Shown here piece by piece: positions 62,089-64,000 of a stretch of 64,000 bases of DNA. Both the position numbers and the translations under genes were made by a program. The notes below the pieces were generated by a model. The model saw only the letters and a program-made list of their open reading frames with translations, was not told the origin of the DNA and made no database searches. The stretch spans positions 186,001-250,000 of the forward strand of contig JAUYGY010000036.1 of NCBI GenBank assembly GCA_030690315.1, read 5' to 3'. Each line of letters opens with the position of its first letter. The stretch's first letter is position 1. Source of the DNA: Aequorivita sp. GTDB lineage: Bacteria; Bacteroidota; Bacteroidia; Flavobacteriales; Flavobacteriaceae.

Positions 62089-64000
62089 ATGGCATCAAAC
62101 AAGAAATACTGGAAAAGTGTTGAAGAGCTGAACGAAGACAGCACAATTGTTAAGGCGCTACAGCAAAATGAGTTTGTAACTGAAATCCCTACAGACGAAT
62201 TTCTTGGCAACAAAGATTTGTTGGAATCTTCATCAACCACACGTCGTGATTTCTTAAAGTATGTGGGCTTTACTACAGCCGCCGCTACTTTGGCAGCTTG
62301 TGAAGGTCCCGTTATTAAGTCAATTCCTTACGTTGTACAACCACATGAAATTGTGCCCGGAATCGCAAATTATTACGCCTCAACAATGGCTGATGGTTTT
62401 GATTTTGCAAATATTTTGGTGAAGACACGCGAAGGTCGCCCTATTAAAATTGAAAAAAATGATTTAGCGGTGAACGGCGGAAGCGTAAATGCACGTGTGC
62501 ATGCTTCGGTACTTTCATTGTATGACAAAAACAGATTGACCGGCCCAATGGTGGACGGCGCTGAAGTTAACTGGCCAGAGTTTGATATTGCCGTTGCGCA
62601 GAAGATGAATGAAATGGCCGGGAAGGATGTTGTTTTGCTTACGCAAACCTTCGCAAGCCCATCCACTTCAAAATTGATTGCTGAATTTACTGCCAAATAC
62701 CCGAACATCCATCACGTTGTTTATGATACTGTTTCTTGTTCCGGGGCTTTGGATGCTTTCCAAAATAAATATGGAACCCGTGCTTTGCCAGATTACGATT
62801 TCTCAAAAGCTGAGGTAATTGTATCTGTTGGTGCTGATTTCTTAGGAGATTGGCAGGGCGGAAGTTACAGTAAAGGATATGCACAAGGACGCGTGCCTAA
62901 AAACGGCAAAATGTCGCGCCACGTCCAGTTTGAGGCAAACTTAACGCTAACTGGTGCAAAAGCAGACAAACGTGTTCCTGCAACGCCTTCACAACAACTG
63001 GAAATTTTAAAAGCCTTGACTGGCGGAAGCGCTTCGGGCTTACCAAATAATATTGCTGATGCTGTTTCTAAAGCAAAAGCACAACTTCAGCAGGCGGGAA
63101 GCAAAGCATTGTTGATAACTAGCTTACCAGACGTGGCTTCCCAAACAATGGCGTTGAATTTTAATGCCAATAGCGAGGCAATGGATTCCAACAAACCATT
63201 ACTTACAAGACAGGGTAGCAATACCGAAGTAATGAATGTAATTAATGGCGTTGTTTCTGGCAGCATTAAAGGTTTGATTACCGCTGGAGTTGATCCTGTT
63301 TATTCTTTTCCAAATAGTAAAGAATTTACGGAAGGTTACAAAAAACTTGAAATGACACTTGCATTTTCAATGAAACGGGATGCAACTGCTTCACTAGCGA
63401 AATTGGTTGCCGCAACCCCTCATTATTTAGAATCTTGGGGAGATGCGCAAATTAAAAAAGGCACTTATAGCCTTATGCAGCCAACCATTCGTCCTTTGTT
63501 TAATACGCGTCAATTTCAGGACAGTATTTTGCAGTGGACCGGCAATACCCAAAAATATTACGATTATATTAAGGAGAATTGGACTGCTTCAATGTTAGCA
63601 GGAGGTTCATGGAGCCAAGCGCTTCACGATGGTTTTATTACCAGCGATGTGGAAATGGTGGAAGTAAAACCTACAACCGAAGGTGCTGGAGCAATTGAAG
63701 AAAGCACCTCAAACGGAGCTCTTTCAGCTTTTATGCAGGAAGGCGGTTTTGATTTGACCCTATATACTTCAACTGGTATAGGAGATGGCCAACAGGCAAA
63801 TAACCCATGGTTACAAGAATTTCCAGATCCAATAACAAGAACGGCTTGGGATAACTACCTTACTGTTTCTGCAGCAGATGCCGAAGCTTTGGATCTTGTG
63901 AACGAACATGTTTCCAATGGTGCCTTGAACGGTAGCTATGTAAATGTGAAAGTAGGAAATGTTGTTGTTGAAAATGTTCCAGTAATAATCCAGCCAGGAC
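62089..64000 (+). CDS. actB: Alternative complex III subunit ActB, partial (3' end outside window)
   Basis: The ATG at 62089 begins 30 bases after actA and the frame stays open to the window edge (637 codons). A twin-arginine-like motif (TTRRDFLKYVGFTTAAATLAAC, residues about 50-71) is followed by sequence of the molybdopterin-oxidoreductase-like domain of ActB (VSCSGALDAFQNKYGTR, LITAGVDPVYSFP). The FeS-binding C-terminal part lies outside the window. ActB occupies the periplasmic side of alternative complex III and hands electrons to the ActA hemes. The Tat motif implies export of the folded protein. Confidence 0.94.
   Translation, partial: MASNKKYWKSVEELNEDSTIVKALQQNEFVTEIPTDEFLGNKDLLESSSTTRRDFLKYVGFTTAAATLAACEGPVIKSIPYVVQPHEIVPGIANYYASTMADGFDFANILVKTREGRPIKIEKNDLAVNGGSVNARVHASVLSLYDKNRLTGPMVDGAEVNWPEFDIAVAQKMNEMAGKDVVLLTQTFASPSTSKLIAEFTAKYPNIHHVVYDTVSCSGALDAFQNKYGTRALPDYDFSKAEVIVSVGADFLGDWQGGSYSKGYAQGRVPKNGKMSRHVQFEANLTLTGAKADKRVPATPSQQLEILKALTGGSASGLPNNIADAVSKAKAQLQQAGSKALLITSLPDVASQTMALNFNANSEAMDSNKPLLTRQGSNTEVMNVINGVVSGSIKGLITAGVDPVYSFPNSKEFTEGYKKLEMTLAFSMKRDATASLAKLVAATPHYLESWGDAQIKKGTYSLMQPTIRPLFNTRQFQDSILQWTGNTQKYYDYIKENWTASMLAGGSWSQALHDGFITSDVEMVEVKPTTEGAGAIEESTSNGALSAFMQEGGFDLTLYTSTGIGDGQQANNPWLQEFPDPITRTAWDNYLTVSAADAEALDLVNEHVSNGALNGSYVNVKVGNVVVENVPVIIQPG

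Overview
The window is chromosomal DNA of a member of the Bacteroidota, most probably family Flavobacteriaceae. Four things point there. Base composition is AT-rich. Several upstream regions carry the Bacteroidota -7 box TAnnTTTG. Many predicted secreted proteins end their signal peptide in a short 'AQ/SQ' motif. The gene families are typical of the group: tandem GH92 mannosidases, a DUF2723 protein, DUF3857 proteins, DUF5916, alternative complex III, and above all a flexirubin (aryl polyene + dialkylresorcinol) pigment locus. The genus cannot be fixed from sequence reading alone.

Layout. 1-4438 (minus): two tandem GH92 alpha-mannosidases, the first cut by the window edge. 4540-7766 (plus): a membrane metallophosphoesterase, a thioredoxin-like protein with a damaged active site, and a secreted surface protein. 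7771-11795 (minus): a polysaccharide deacetylase directly behind a large DUF2723 membrane protein. 11939-12467: tRNA-Gln(TTG) with promoter and terminator, then an inverted array of short repeats. 12468-13070: a small secreted protein of unknown function.

13077-51332 is the flexirubin locus, about 38 kb. An FAD oxidoreductase reads leftwards. Rightwards come a tyrosine-ammonia-lyase type enzyme (starter unit), a WG-repeat protein, a ketoreductase, several ketosynthases of which two look catalytically dead or incomplete, two acyl carrier proteins, three hotdog dehydratase-like proteins, DarA and DarB (dialkylresorcinol formation), an acyltransferase of the LpxL type, a BtrH/DUF4872 protein, an ABC exporter, a thioesterase, a methyltransferase, a second deacetylase, a LolA-like carrier and lipoproteins. 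After a pair of transglutaminase-like DUF3857 proteins, a second block starts at its own promoter: GT2-DUF2062, an MMPL-acyltransferase fusion, a CrtI-like FAD enzyme, a JmjC/cupin protein, a C45-type acyltransferase/peptidase lipoprotein and an AMP-forming ligase. Most genes in each block touch or overlap by a few bases. Two modules look foreign to the pathway: a zeta-toxin cassette (31733-32564) with its own promoter box, and the DUF3857 pair (36658-40783).

Inferred logic: an aromatic amino acid is deaminated to an aryl-acrylic acid, activated by the ligase, loaded on an ACP and extended by the KS/KR/DH set to an aryl polyene. DarB and DarA make the dialkylresorcinol from fatty acyl precursors. 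One of several acyltransferase-like proteins esterifies the two, and the ABC, LolA-like and MMPL proteins may move the product to the outer membrane.

51335-52735 (minus): a lipoprotein and a tandem universal stress protein. 52895-57458: rimP-nusA-infB, with a terminator-like hairpin in the leader and a strong terminator at the end. 57592-60499: a DUF5916 secreted protein and a convergent SPOR protein. 60724-64000: start of the alternative complex III operon (ActA cytochrome, then ActB, cut by the window edge).
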